DNA of 64,000 nt from Sistotremastrum niveocremeum HHB9708 (lineage: Eukaryota > Basidiomycota > Agaricomycetes > Sistotremastrales > Sistotremastraceae): NCBI GenBank assembly GCA_001630475.1, contig KV419424.1:2931-66930 (forward strand), written 5' to 3'. Each line of letters starts with the position of its first letter. The first letter of the stretch is position 1. Below the pieces are notes generated by a model that saw only the letters and a list, made by a program, of their open reading frames with translations, had not been told where the DNA came from and ran no database searches. The translations under genes and the position numbers were made by a program. Below are positions 12,208 through 26,835 of the stretch, one piece after another.

Positions 12208-13090
12208 ATGTCCGCTTTTCGAGTGCAGCGATCTATTGGTCTTTCTAATATTTCGCCTGCCTTGGGCTCCAAGAAGAGGGTGTGTATCTCATATTTATAC
12301 CAGCGGACGTATCTCTCATGTTCGTATAGCAAAAGCGTGTTGGTCGTGGCCAAGCATCTGGATATGGCGGCACTTCTGGACGCGGTCACAAAGGTCAAAA
12401 CGCGAGAGCCGGGAATAGCAAACGACCTCTGAGTTTTGAGGGCGGTCAGACTCCCCTAGCAAAGAGATTTCCGAAGAGAGGATTCGTCAACCAGTCAGTC
12501 GTGTAGTGACAACTGGCTGGAGAATGCTCATTTTATTTTCTTCATTTTTCAGGTCGGCTCGAACTTGGGCACCAGTCAACCTTGATAGAATTCAACACTG
12601 GATTGACCGCGGCCTGCTTTCCTGTTCCAAAGAAAATCCTATCACAGCTCGCGAGCTCCTGCTGTCGGGTTGCGTACACGACGTTCACGATGGCATAAAG
12701 CTGCTGGGTGCCGGTTCTGAACACCTCCGATCTCCAATCCACATTGTACCCTCTCGAGCCTCGCATTCAGCCATCAAGGCAGTAGAAAAGCAAGGCGGTT
12801 CAGTCGTTTGCACGTACCTGAACACACTTGCATTGCGAGATACGGTACACGGTCGCACCGACCGCATTTCTGCTGCTCCAACACGGAAGACAGATATCTG
12901 TAGGTGATTCCTTGCATGCTCATCTGCCCTTGCTTAAACATTTTTTGCAGTATGGTACACACGGTGGAGAAATAGAGGATACCTGGCGCCTCAAATCGTG
13001 CAGAACATGCGTGGTTCTACAGAGCGGTTACAGCAGCTCTCACGGACACTTCTCAAATTTAAGACTGAGGCCTACGAAACCACAAAATAG
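12208..13090 (+). CDS. MRPL10: Mitochondrial large ribosomal subunit protein uL15m
   Basis: Nuclear-encoded component of the mitochondrial large ribosomal subunit. Joining exons gives [20 protein letters not shown] (a presequence-like start), then [20 protein letters not shown], the uL15 glycine-rich signature, then [17 protein letters not shown], then [18 protein letters not shown] and [20 protein letters not shown] with [16 protein letters not shown], ending YEANN-like family tail [15 protein letters not shown]. Introns lie at about 12280-12329, 12493-12550 and 12900-12950. The CA|GTCAGT donor and CAG|G acceptor near 12493 and 12550 restore the frame exactly. Length of about 240 residues is normal for the family. 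It ends tail-to-tail with PRP38, with a 195-base gap. Confidence 0.9.
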
Positions 13091-13285
13091 ATGTATCAAT
13101 CAAGGATATACAATGTTTCTTGTCCCTCTTTTCAGTAATTGATCTCAGAAAGCAGTTGTAACTCAGTGTGCAGTCTCAGGCCACCACACTCGGATGTTGA
13201 GCGTTAGGAGAGGACGAGGATCGTAGGAGAGTCAGTAGAGCCTCAAAAACTGAGAGAATACAAGATGGCAGGCATGTCGAACGGA

Positions 13286-14225
13286 TCAGCCCTCTTTCGA
13301 AGAGACCGAGCGGCTTCTTGATGGACTTCGTGATATATATCTCTCCTCACTGGCGCTCCTACTGGAGACACTCTGGCCAGATCTTCTCGGAGAGCTTCGC
13401 GTCGATGATCGTGAACGGGACCTTGAAGAATGGGCGGGAGAGGGTGATCGAGCTTTGCCTTCCATCACGTCCAGCAGGAGACTTCGCCGCGGTGCAATAT
13501 CGCCCAGTTCTTCAAGGACACTTCTTTTCGCTATCCGGGGCAGGATGATGTCGCAGACGCGTTCCTCCCGTAGCAAGGCGTCCGCAAATTCATCCATATA
13601 TGTCAAGGAATAGCCGGCTGTGAATAAGGCTGAGCTCGTTATGGAACTCCTGTGCAAGGTGGTGACATACCAACGCTACGCTGCCGTAGTTTCCGGAAGT
13701 CTTTGAGAAGCGGTTCCAGGAGGTCATACACTTCGACCGCGTTGAACGTCATGCGGATGTACATCGCGGCCAGCGCGCGCAAATACCTGATGAGATATGG
13801 TGGGAACGAAGCAATGGTACGAAGACAGCACTGACTTGAACTCATCGGCCTGCAGGTACTCGACGAGGATCTCTTTCTCGGGCTGAATCTGGAGCAGTTT
13901 CTGGAGAAGACAGATGAACTCTGTGGGTTTTTGGTTGCCATAGACGCCACCAATGCATTTGACCTCGATGGCCTTGTCTATAAGAGTTTCGGCTGGAAAG
14001 GGAAGCTGACGAATAAGAAGATGAGGATTGAGTCACTGGGACGGACCGGTGAGAGCGAAACAATGCTCCTTCCAGTAGTTCGAGTCGTATATGCGGTTTC
14101 GAATGACGGTTTCGATGAGATACTGGGGGGCACAGTGAGCACAGACAACGGACGCGACGACGGCGAGCTACCTGGGGATTCTGGCCATGGATCTGGATGG
14201 CACCGCGGACAGTTGTGTTGGCCAT
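13286..14225 (-). CDS. PRP38: Pre-mRNA-splicing factor 38 (PRP38)
   Basis: Component of the U4/U6.U5 tri-snRNP and precatalytic B complex, needed for spliceosome activation. The N-terminus MANTTVRGAIQIHGQNPQ is the family start; later exons give the VYGGNQKPTEFICLLQKLLQ-type core, then LAAMYIRMTFNAVEVYDLLE, and the C-terminal block MDEFADALLREERVCDIILP followed by a short Arg/Ser-rich tail (SRSRSRSSTRSSPRRS). An RS tail is seen in animal and basidiomycete PRP38 and is lacking or shorter in budding yeast. Several short introns interrupt the gene. The ATG at 14225 is chosen over an in-frame one 16 codons upstream because it gives the conserved MANTTV start. It is 101 bases head-to-head from transketolase. 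Confidence 0.9.
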
Positions 14226-14326
14226 GGCCGGAGATGGATCTAAGATAAGCTGAGACCCGACTTGGCCCGACACTATTTATCTCCCAGTCGTCCACCCTCG
14301 CCCCCATCCTCTTTCCTCCCACAATT
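14226..14326. promoter_or_regulatory. Shared divergent promoter, PRP38 / transketolase
   Basis: The start codons are 101 bases apart. The transketolase side is pyrimidine-rich (CCACCCTCGCCCCCATCCTC), a common feature upstream of highly expressed fungal genes. Confidence 0.5.
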
Positions 14327-17115
14327 ATGTCTTTCCAGAGCGCAGACACCGATGCCGTCTCCATCAACACCATCCGTGTCCTCGCTGCTGACACCGTAGC
14401 AAAGTCCAACAGTGGCCATCCAGGTCAGTCCCATCCATCTAATCTCTTCATCTTTTGACATGCGTTCCAGGTGCTCCCATGGGCATGGCCCCTGCCGCCC
14501 ACATCCTTTTTTCTCGGTCGATTATCTTGCTTTTTCTCCGAGCCTAGTCCTGATCCAGCTTCGTGTAGCTTCGTGACCGCAAACCCAAAGAGCTCTCACT
14601 GGATTAACCGAGATCGCTTCGTTCTTTCCAACGGGTGAGCTTGATCGCTTTCTTTGCTCCGAAAATTTTTGACGACTTTTTCTCTGGCTAGACACGCGTA
14701 AGTTCAATCAGGATGTCATCTGGAGAGCAGGAAACCCACATTTCACTTGATTCAGCTGCGTCTTGCAATATATTTTGCTCCACCTCCTCGGGTACAAAGT
14801 TTCCATCGATGACTTAAAGGCTTTCCGCCAGATCGGCTCTTTGACTCCCGGTCACCCAGAGGCTGGACATACTGATGGTGAGTTGCAGCTCGTGTACAGA
14901 TGCTTGAAATCGCCTAATTAATCGATCTAGGCATTGAGGTTACCACCGGACCTCTTGGACAAGGTTTCGCTAACGGCGTTGGTTTGGCTATCGCTCAAGC
15001 TCACTTGGGAGCTGTCTACAACAAGGATGGATTTGACCTCATCACTAACTACACTTATGGTCCGTGCACGCGCATATAGTCAAACACGGACTTATCTTTT
15101 TTCCAGTTTTCACCGGCGACGGTTGTCTTATGGAAGGTGTCGCCAGTGAGGCTGCCAGTATTGCTGGTCATCTCCAGCTTGGAAATCTCATTGTGGTAAG
15201 TTCGGCTCTGACCACATCATCGAGCTTTGATCTGATCTACCCTGACCTAGGTATACGATGATAACCGTACGCGTCGTTACTTCGCCGAAAGAAATTCTAC
15301 TAACCATGTTACCTCAATTTGAAGACATTTCCATTGATGGTGACACCAAGATCGCGTTCACGGAGAACGTAGAACAGCGTTTCCTGTCCTACGGCTGGCA
15401 AGTCCTCCATGTTGACGACGGTGACACGTGGGTTTCTAAAAAGTTTATCGTCTGGGCGTCTTTGACATGAGCGTCAGTGATCTGGAAGCCATCTACAACG
15501 CCATCGCTGAGGGCCGCAAGGAGAAGAACAAGCCGACCATCATCAGACTGCGTACCACCATCGGTTATGGCTCAAAGCAGCAAGGCACCCATGGCGTTCA
15601 CGGATCTCGTGCGTAGAGGTTGACCAACTCAAATTTTCGGTGCTGAAATGTCCTGTAGCCTTGAAGCCCGATGATATCCAAGCATTGAAGACCAAATTCG
15701 GATTTGACGCTGCTGCTACCTTCGCCGTCCCCGACGCAGTGACAAAGGCTTATGCCGACGCCGCGAAACGTGGTGCAGTGGCTGAATTTGAATGGAACTC
15801 TCTTTTCGAGAAATACGCCGAGAAATACCCCAAAGAACATGCTGAACTGGCTCGCCGTATCTCTGGAGAGCTTCCTACAGGCTGGGAGAAGAGCCTGCCA
15901 GTGTACACTCCCGCTGATCCCGCCCAGGCCTCTCGCAAATTGTCAGAAATCGTTTTGCAGGCGATCACCCCTGTCCTCCCCGACCTGCTTGGTGGATCTG
16001 CAGATTTGACTGGCAGCAATCTTACCCGTGTCAAGAACATTGTTGACTTCCAGCCTCCAAGCACTGGTTTGGGTACTTATGCTGGTATCTACGTCCGATA
16101 TGGTGTTCGTGAGCACGCCATGGGTGCTATTATGAACGGTATTGCCGCATATGGTGGTATCATTCCCTTCGCTGGTACTTTCTTGGTATGTTCCTGTCAT
16201 CACGCCCATTCGCTATCCTCACCTTTCAATTCAGAACTTCGTCAGCTATGCTGCTGGTGCCGTCCGTCTTTCCGCTCTCAGTCAACATCAAGTCATTTGG
16301 GTCGGTTAGTGGAACTCCCTAATATCTTCTTTTGATTCGGTCTAATGTTTCAAAATAGCCACACACGATTCTATTGGTTTGGGAGAGGACGGCCCTACCC
16401 ATCAGCCTATTGAGACTGCAATCCACTTCCGTGCGCTCCCCAACCTTCACTTCTGGCGTCCCGCAGACGGTAACGAGACCAGCGCCGCGTACTACGTTGC
16501 TCTCAAGTCAAAGAAGACGCCTTCTATCATCTCGCTTTCGAGACAAAACCTTCCCAATCTCGAGGGCGCGACCATCGACAAGGCTGCCAGAGGAGGATAT
16601 GTCCTTCACGAGGTCGAGAAAGAAGACTTGACCATCGTCAGCACGGGTAGTGAAGTCAGCATCGCCGTTGAGGCCGCTGGAATCCTCGAGAAAGAGGGCA
16701 TCAAGACCCGTGTTGTATCCTTGCCTTGTTGGGGAGTGTTCGACGCACAAGACGAGCAGTATAGGCTCAGCGTCTTGCGAAGTGGCGCGCCCATTCTCAG
16801 TCTCGAGGCATATTCCACGGCTGGTTGGCAGAAATACAGTCATGAAGTAAGCTTCACCGTTACAAACTTCTTTCTACATGCTGATTGGATCTTGTAGCAA
16901 TTCGGTCTCACCGGGTGGGGTGCGTCAGGTCCTTATAAGAAGCTCTACGAGAAATTCGGAATTACTGGACCTAGTGAGTGTCGGCTCAAACTCATGACTC
17001 GCGTACAAGCACTGACAATGGCATCCTAGATATTGCTGATATTGGCAAGAAGGTCGTTGAGTTCTATAAGAAGAGAGGCGGAGCTGTTGTTTCCCCTCTG
17101 ATTAAAGCATTCTAG
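14327..17115 (+). CDS. TKL1: Transketolase
   Basis: Thiamine-diphosphate enzyme of the non-oxidative pentose phosphate pathway that moves two-carbon units between sugar phosphates in the cytosol. It starts [20 protein letters not shown] and [11 protein letters not shown], the transketolase substrate-site motif. The ThDP-binding stretch [17 protein letters not shown] is encoded near 15115, with [13 protein letters not shown] near 16378 and [20 protein letters not shown] after it. It ends [12 protein letters not shown]. At least eight introns occur; the 5' third is unusually finely split, with several short exons between 14430 and 15260, whereas the 3' half has long exons. The length of about 680 residues is normal. 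It may also act as a xylulose-5-phosphate-using paralogue, but nothing here suggests loss of function. Confidence 0.94.
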
Positions 17116-17256
17116 AATAATCAAAAAGTAAACACAATGTACATCTTTTTGCAGTCCTCTCAGATTTTGGGCAATTTGCTTAGTGGGGAATATGTATTAG
17201 TGTAGATGAGTTCTGCTGACAACGGCTCTACGTGTACACTCTCGGTCTCAGAGATT

Positions 17257-19578
<2,322 letters not shown>

Positions 19579-19836
19579 CTGGCCAGCGACACTACAGACA
19601 GAACCAGAGGTCTAGTTGCCCAATGGAACTGCGACGCGAATAAAAGTACGGCGGCTAGCAATGACGCGGTTAGAAGCCGAAGCCGGCCATTATCGGAAGA
19701 ACGTGCATATAGATCGATTGAAGTGATTTCTTTAGAACACGGAGACCGTAGTTATCATGAAGATTTCTATTCCTTTTATTTCAGAAGTGAAGAATGTCTA
19801 CATCAAAGTCGAGTACAATATCCCAAAAGGGTCGAA

Positions 19837-20448
19837 TTACTCGAAGATCATGGGTGCCAACAGAGTGTTATATTGAACAATGCCTTCAGGGAACCACCTG
19901 CGCAACATGGTCAGGAGTGAAAGAGATGAGACAACAGTACTTACAGAGCAATTTCCTTCTTGGCACTGTCCACAGAGTCGGAGCCGTGGCAGATGTTACG
20001 GCCAACAGCGAGAGCGTAGTCGCCACGAATGGTGCCTGAAAAAAAGAGATCAGCGAATCGATCAGTCGAATTTGATTGCAGTCACGGACCAGGAGCAGAG
20101 GCAAGAGGGTTAGTAGCACCCAACATGACACGACCAGTCTTCACAGCGTCAAGACCTTCCCAAACCATGGCAACGACGGGTCCTGAAGCCATGTATTTGA
20201 TCAGGCCAGGGAAGAAGGACTTCTCCTTGAGATCCTCGTAGTCTGGACATAGATGGGTTAGCGCGATGAAGATAAGGAGGCGATCTAGACAAAACACGTT
20301 TTTGGAGATGCTCAGGCGTGGCATGAACGAGTTTTAAAGCAACGAGCTTGAAGCCTCGAGCCTCGAATCGGGAGATGATGGGGCCAACGAGGCCTCTTTG
20401 GACGCCATCGGGCTTGATCATAATGTAAGTTTGTTCTTTGATGGACAT
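19837..20448 (-). CDS. NDK1: Nucleoside diphosphate kinase
   Basis: Transfers the gamma phosphate of ATP to nucleoside diphosphates through a phosphohistidine intermediate. The start [20 protein letters not shown] is the NDK signature N-terminus. [20 protein letters not shown] follows, then the active-site region [20 protein letters not shown] with the catalytic His. It ends [19 protein letters not shown]. Introns near 20035-20090, 20240-20300 and 19888-19942 are short. About 150 residues, the normal size. The start at 20448 gives the conserved N-terminus directly, although an in-frame ATG lies 33 codons upstream. Confidence 0.95.
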
Positions 20449-20582
20449 GATGGACGACTGATGAGCTGGTGACTGGTGACGAGGTGGAAGGAAAGCTAAA
20501 GCAAGGACTGAGATAATATAAACGAATGATTTCAAACTCCGCATCAATAAATCCCGTCTTCAGCCTCTCATCTATTATAGCC
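20449..20582. promoter_or_regulatory. Shared divergent promoter, NDK / QCR7
   Basis: The start codons are 134 bases apart. An AT-rich AATATAAACG element lies near the middle and could serve either direction. Confidence 0.5.
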
Positions 20583-21133
20583 ATGGTTGGTGGTCCACTC
20601 GGGCTCTCCTTTGCTTCGTACATTCGATCATCACGGTCGTTGTACAAGTGGGCCAAGCCCCTCGCAAACTGGTATGCCAACATTTCCGGCTATCGCAAGA
20701 TGGGCTTTGTCTACGATGACCTTCGTATGTCGCCTGCTATGATATCTACTTATATTGATTGATGATTGCCCTCCCTTAGTTCTGGAGGAACGTCCTGATG
20801 TGCAGAAGGCATGTTTACCCTACCTCACCCTTCCAAATCCCCTAACAAAAGCTCCCAACTTCAGGCTCTGTCTCGTCTGACACCTCGTGAATCGTATGAC
20901 CGTATATATCGCATCCGACGGGGATCCCAGGCGAGTATCGTGCACCACGACCTCCCCAAGGAACAGTGGACCAAACCGGAAGATGTACGGTGGTATCCTC
21001 TCACACTACCAGTCAGATGCTCATATATTGGAATATTTAGGACGTCCGCTACCTGACACCATACGTTTCCGAAGTTCACAAGGAGGATCTTGAGAGGTCA
21101 AAATGGGACACTATGCAAGTCAAACGAAAGTAG
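20583..21133 (+). CDS. QCR7: Cytochrome b-c1 complex subunit 7
   Basis: Small matrix-side subunit of respiratory complex III (ubiquinol-cytochrome c reductase). Joined exons read [20 protein letters not shown], then [58 protein letters not shown] and [18 protein letters not shown], ending DTMQVKRK. The YRKxGxxYDDL and LPKEQWTK blocks identify the family (14-kDa subunit). Introns near 20726-20779, 20810-20863 and 20988-21040 are all about 50 bases. The length of about 120 residues is as expected. Confidence 0.93.
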
Positions 21134-21378
21134 CCAGTCGGCCTTCAGCCTGCCCCTCACCGGAAAATGTTGCGCCCTGCAATCTTAGAAGCGTACAGCG
21201 AGCATCAACTTCTCCCAACTATCTTCCGGCGTCTCGTGGAAAGCAGATGCTTTAATATTGTTACTCTATAACGTAGTGTCTGTTTAGAGAAAAGAATTTG
21301 CATTGAGCCACAAATTATCAGGTCAAAGTCAAAACTGTCGTGCCGTAGCGCACGTGATTGTGCGACTCTTTCTTCGAA

Positions 21379-21842
21379 ATGCCCGCCAATCTCGAGGTCT
21401 TCAAATTTGGTGGTATGCAAGCAGCCCTGATGAATATACGAGCAGCTTATGACCAAACAGTATATTTATTCTTTCCCATCAGCATGATGTATTACTACGG
21501 CAATCCCGAATGGTATTTCAAACACGTCCTCCCTGTCTGTAGGCTTTGCCGTTCATATCCTGCCGCTGCTTATTTCGACCCAGTTCCGAGAAAAATTCTA
21601 TCCCTCTGTCGAGAATACAACAGTATGTCGATAAGACGGAATCTCAGATTTAGTTAGCTGACCAAAGCCATAGAAAGCTTTGCCACAGGATCATTCCAGT
21701 CTTCGGCAGGAGCTAGATCGAATCAAAGCTGAGAAATTCGCCCGCAGAATGGAACGCGAAAGATTGCAGGTATGGATGCAGATCATCTTACTGCGCTACC
21801 TAATGCAGCGAACCACAGTCTCAAAACGATCGCCCATCATGA
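21379..21842 (+). CDS. PET100: Cytochrome c oxidase assembly chaperone Pet100-like
   Basis: Mitochondrial inner-membrane factor that helps assemble cytochrome c oxidase subcomplexes. Joining exons gives MPANLEVFKFVYLFFPISMM, then YYYGNPEWYFKHVLPFREKF, YPSVENTTKALPQDHSSLRQ and a basic helix ELDRIKAEKFARRMERERLQ. The N-terminal xNLExFK..xYxFFPxxMMYYFG pattern is that of Pet100. Four introns: 21410-21459, one near 21537-21587, one near 21622-21673, and a last one at 21770-21818 containing CTAAT, leading to a short terminal exon (SQNDRPS). About 90 residues. The last exon is inferred from splice signals only. Confidence 0.78.
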
Positions 21843-22593
21843 CTGCACGATTAGCTTTCCCCTGTATCATAGCTCTCAACCGTACGTGCATAGAGGTTTC
21901 TAGGCATTACGCACAACATACTGACTTTATGACAGATCCCCTTTCTAACCTTAATACTGCTCTGCATTAATCTATTCTGCTCAAAAATGACACAGTTGGA
22001 TATGCTCCTTCCTGTCCGAATTCTGATCAACAAGTCTTCCCCCATATGCCATATCTTGGGAAAACATCCTCGTTATCTTTATTCTTCCAATTATCGCCTG
22101 TGATCAAGATGGAACGCAGTAAGATGTCACAGCCTTGATGATGCAACAATCGCAAATTTGATTTTACCTGTTGTGTTAGGAGTAGGTCAGGCTGTCTACC
22201 CCCGAAAATGATCTGACAGGCTGTTGGAACATTGATCAGAAAGGAATCCTACGCCGTCAGGTCTCAGGCACATGTATTTCTCTGATTCGAGATAGGCGGG
22301 CCTAAGGCCTACACTCAATTTCTGTCTCGAATACTCCGCTGTTCAATCGGGCTTGGCTAATGTTACGCCGTCGAGCAGACTTCGTATACATCATTTCGGT
22401 CGCGTCTCGATCTACTTTGTAACCTTGAATCACACCAGGAACACACAGTTGTAAAATTTATTGATCAGTGACTACGAGCTTCATAGCCTACATGTGACTT
22501 CTTCCAACAAAACCCCTAGTTCCTCGAGATCGTACTCCTACAAGCCAGTATATCTGAACGAGGATTCTTAAATAGTGAATCCAGGCCTTAGCC
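21843..22593. other. Intergenic, no gene seen
   Basis: About 750 bases between the 3' ends of PET100 and the YTP1-like gene. Open frames are short and lack splice-linked coding sense on both strands. The right part must contain the 3' UTR of the YTP1-like gene. Confidence 0.5.
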
Positions 22594-24646
22594 TTACTTG
22601 ATCTCCTCGGCATCGTCATCTACCACTGTCGACATCTCGAATATTGTGCCATCGTGGAGAGAATCGCGGCCTGCTTCGTCTGAGGCATGTCTTGAGCCAT
22701 TTGCAAGCAACTTATAGTATCCTTCAGATGGCTTTTCGGAACCCGCGTTGCGGCCAGTATTGGTATATAGATACACCAGAACATTCACGTAGAAGTAGAT
22801 GAAGAAGGCCCAACTATTTTCTTGCCATGAGAAAAACATCAAAGAAAGAAAGAAGAGGCGCACCTGAACATTATGAGGGTATACGTAACGTGGTCCATGC
22901 CCACTTTGTCAATGAATTCGAGTTCTTCGTCCGTAGCAGACATAAATAACAACCCAGCCGCGACTAGAAGCTGTTGAAAGATGTGAATGATAATATTATG
23001 CACTTTATGGCAAAGTGCTTACGAATGGTGGCAAGTGCTGGAACGGTCGAATAGTACTCGTGCGGTCTAAAGTGTCTTCGCCTTCGCTTGGAGGGAAAAC
23101 GAAACCAAAGCCGACTTCAATTAGACGAACGAGACCGGCACTCATCAATGTCACTCCAAAGGTTGTGTGTATCTACGAGCCCAGGTTAACAAAATCAAAA
23201 TTTTGGGGCTAAAAACAGACCTTGGTCGACGTTTCAGTGGCTTGAGTGTGGGCGGACATCGCCCAGCCAGTGATCATCACTCTGAAATATAGTCAGCATG
23301 AGGATCAGTCGAAGGATAAATGAATTTACATGATGGCCGGTACGACCGAGCGCTGAATGAATATTGAGATTTGTTGATCCTGCGTTTATGGTATAACTTA
23401 CTTGACGCTTCCGTGAAGTCCAGATGCCAAGGATGCCTCCGGCCCACCCTATTCTTTGTCAGCACTACTTCAGCACAGATTGTATAGTCTTACAAAGAAC
23501 TCCCAGTGAACTAGGTACATAAGTGACACGTTGGCTGAGAGAATACAGGTGACTCACGTGTGTTGCATATCCTTATGGGACCAGTGAGCACCACGGTGCT
23601 CGGTAAATGTGTTCACTGCACGAATGGATGAGAATTTCTCCAAGAGCCCATAGATGATATAACCTACCAATACCCTAGACGCCTAGTTAGCATAGAGATC
23701 TGTAAGAGAACGCGAGCACATACCCAAAGAGTGATGACCCAAGAATCCCACCATTCAGGGCTGTATGAGCTACCGGGCACCCATCCTCTCCCGACGACCA
23801 GAATCAATGTCATCAACACGCCATACCCTATGAAGCTGCTCCCCTGCCCAAGACGTGAGATCGAAAGAGACGGAGGCATTGTATTCCTCACCATAATGTA
23901 GTGCGCTCTTGAAAACCAATGAAAATGAGAGTTGATCGAGCAAATATCCCCAATGTAGACGTACAAGCATTGTCCCAAATGTCCTCCATGACAATATCCT
24001 CCGAGAGTCAATGCACCAAACAGCATTTGTACCCAACCCAGAATAGGATATGACGCGCCCACAATGCCGTGCGCCTTCACCGCAGCTTTTCTGAAGTATG
24101 TGCCTTCATGAATGTGTAACTTGAGATAAACGCCAAGGCCAAATTGCAGGGCGATGGGGAAATACAGTAGCGAAGCCGTTCGACCGTGGATGGAGGCGGG
24201 AAAGGCACGGCCGCCATGTGAATGGCCCAGAATGTAACCACCTATAGTCAAGACGAAACCAAGTATCTATGGATTTATGCTTTAGAAGAGATCACCATGA
24301 TGCTGGGTACCAACCTGCAGAGGGACATGCAGTCGATGCCGCACGATCCCGAATACCATTCCTGCTCTGTACGTTAGACGACACCAAAATGTCAGAGTTT
24401 GGAGCGTACCAACAGGGAAGATGACACCCCATACGAGTGCCTGCAGGCCCATATGCATATAGAGGATACTGTTCGTCTGTCAGGCTTGGGCGAGTTACAC
24501 GTAGGAGCTTGCATTGAGACAGACCTATCGATTGGCTTGTTCAGATCTTCATCAGAAATTGTGTCGTGATGTTCATGAGCAAGTACAGGTAACAGAAGAA
24601 ATGGCAGGAGAGTCAGTGGCAGCCATCGCTGCGTGTTGAGCAACAT
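22594..24646 (-). CDS. YTP1-like multi-pass membrane protein
   Basis: Fungal membrane protein of the YTP1/DUF2427 type; its biochemical role is unknown, though the fold recalls cytochrome b561. The N-terminus [20 protein letters not shown] ends at ALAHEHHD-like residues (VLAHEHHD), a clear signal peptide. His-rich helices follow: [60 protein letters not shown] and [13 protein letters not shown]-terminal set of helices ends [20 protein letters not shown] with an acidic tail. About ten introns. It is head-to-head with MCMBP. The conserved His residues in helices hint at heme or metal binding, which is inference. Confidence 0.8.
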
Positions 24647-24737
24647 GGTGAGTATGGACAGGAGCGCTTGCTGACGCCGGGTATTTCACGCTTCGCTCAG
24701 GCTCGCTCAGCGCTTCCGCACTACCCGCGCAACTCTA
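24647..24737. promoter_or_regulatory. Shared divergent promoter, YTP1-like / MCMBP
   Basis: The start codons are 91 bases apart. The interval contains two near-copies of GCTCAGGCTCGCTCAGCGC-like sequence around 24700 and no TATA box. Confidence 0.5.
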
Positions 24738-26827
24738 ATGGTCTCTGCTGCTCTCAGCGATGCGCTGACTGATCCAACGCATTTACTTCAGCAATTATAT
24801 GTGAATTGGAAACAGTCTTCTGCTCCCGACCGTCCCCCTTTCCCCGACCTCGTGGCTCGCCATTTCGCTGGTATTTTCCAGACTCCCGAGACATTGAGCC
24901 AGGTCATGAGTCTCCTTTAGATGCAGCTCAAGACACTGACTGCTGAATAGATCCCCGCTCTAAACGTGAAGCAACCGCTCGAGCGCCATGCTCCTCGATC
25001 ATTGGTGGCATTTGATGCCATGGTCCAAGACACCTCATACTCTCCGGAAGTTTATCTGTCCGAAATTCGTGAGCAGAGCGGGGGATGGGGACTCGCAGAA
25101 TCAAACGAAGACGCCTTGCCACCCGATGAGCTCGCGAACTATGATAACCTGGATGAGAGAACCGTCCTATGGGCCGTCAGCATTCCTGGGGAATCCGATT
25201 GGGTTCAACACCCTGATCAAAGCGTTAACCGGACAGGTATGACCGCCTTGTTGGATCACTCGATCTTTCTCAATGAGATACGCAAAGCAGATGCCATCCA
25301 ACATCCGTCTCTGTTGTCCAAGAGATACCAGCACAAGTTTCCTCTTCCAGACACACCCCATGTGGGCGCCAAAGTAAAAGTAAGTCTGGTTCTCAACTTT
25401 AATATTCAACCCAGTTCATTGATTGCCACGCAGATATATACCGATCTATCCGACCAGCCGTTCAGTCCCACTGACCTCGTGACCTTCGTAGGCTTTCTGA
25501 CGAACGAAATGTATGTGCTTCAATGACGATCTGCTCAAGCTTCCGCATTCAGTTAACATCTAGTGATCCAGGGCGCGAGGACTTGACAGATGAACCGATA
25601 GCCGATGGTGCTCTCTGCCCGACTCTGCACGTGGTGTTCTGGAAGAAATATAGTCCTCATTACCTTATATCTCAGCCACCCCTCAGCGACCCTGCTGCTT
25701 CAGTGGAAGAACTTATCCAATGGGTTGCCGACGCTGCTCTTGGAGGCGATAAGGATGCCGCAGAATGGGTCCTCCTGATCTGCATCTCGCCACTGTGAGC
25801 CATTCCTATCCTAGGATCGCGACTACTGGTGCTGACAGCGACGGGCAGAATCTCACGGGATCTACCAATCATTCTTCCGTCTCTGTCTCTTACAGGGTTC
25901 CCTGCTAGCCCTGATCGACTTCATGATCCACCCTCATTGGGGGCTGTCCTTGCTGCTCTGTTTCCCATCTGCTCGAGCCTTCCCCTTTCCCTTGAGCTGC
26001 TGAATGAGCGGTCATTCTGTCCCGAAAGCAAGAACGAAGATCTCCACTCAGGCGCACTGCAGTTGCCTCACGATAACATCCTGGTCGTCAGTGAGCTCAC
26101 CATACAAGAAGGCACGTTGCGAGAAAAAGGTACCACATCTTTATTGCCCCAGCATAGGAGGGATCTCACTCGCCATCGTCTTGTCAGGTCTCAGGAATAT
26201 CGAATCCCTTCAAACCGTGCTCCAAACCCAAACCTTGAACTACATATTTCCTTTCAGTGCATATCCTTTCCCTACGCGCCTTCGCGTGATAGTTCTCACC
26301 GAAAGCAAAAGAACTGCGATAGTGAAAGTACGTCAAAGACCAACGCCGAGTGCTTGTGTCCTAATTGTCCCCAGTGCAACATAGTTCTTCCCTTGCGACC
26401 AATAAATCCACAGAAATTATATCTATCGTCTGAACTGATCTTGCCTGATGCTGCTATCCTACAACCGTTCCGACAGCTTTTAATTCGGGAGCAAAGCACT
26501 GGCGCAAATTTTCTCAGCGAAGCCATGTCGCAGGTACTGTCCTCTATGTTCTTGTCGATAACTGAGCTAATCGGATTGTCAGCACGTCGAGAATGATTTC
26601 GTGCGAGATAGACAGGCAGGCATAAAAGTGTCACAAGACGACTTGGCATTGCGAATCACGATTGCCAGGTATGCCGAGTTTGCTATGGGCAGATCGTTAT
26701 ATTTGACCACATCGATTGTAGATCCATGGCTGTTCTTTGGCAACAGAGGCAAGTCAATGTTGAGATCTGGGAGCGAACAAAGGCCTTGGACCAGAGGAGA
26801 CAGGCACGCCTCATTGACGGCAAGTGA
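24738..26827 (+). CDS. MCMBP: Mini-chromosome maintenance complex-binding protein
   Basis: Nuclear protein that binds MCM3-7 and helps load or unload the replicative helicase. Exons join to MVSAALSDALTDPTHLLQQL, then RSLVAFDAMVQDTSYSPEVY, the MCMBP marker FRAMVQD-type stretch. Further blocks are YDNLDERTVLWAVSIPGESD, DTPHVGAKVKVSLVL and LPIILPSLS-like core. The last exons give HVENDFVRDRQAGIKVSQDD and LALRITIAR, then after an intron SMAVLWQQRQVNVEIWERTK and ALDQRRQARLIDGK. These match the conserved MCMBP C-terminus. At least eight introns. Its stop lies 8 bases from that of the convergent phosphoglucomutase gene, so the transcripts must overlap. Confidence 0.85.
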
Positions 26828-26835
26828 GCATGTCT

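Noticed and set aside
12108-12398. N-terminal extension of the DYRK kinase by 97 codons
   Set aside because: The stretch overlaps the first exons of uL15m on the other strand and lacks the Ser/Pro-rich character of the kinase N-terminus; the ATG at 12107 is preferred.
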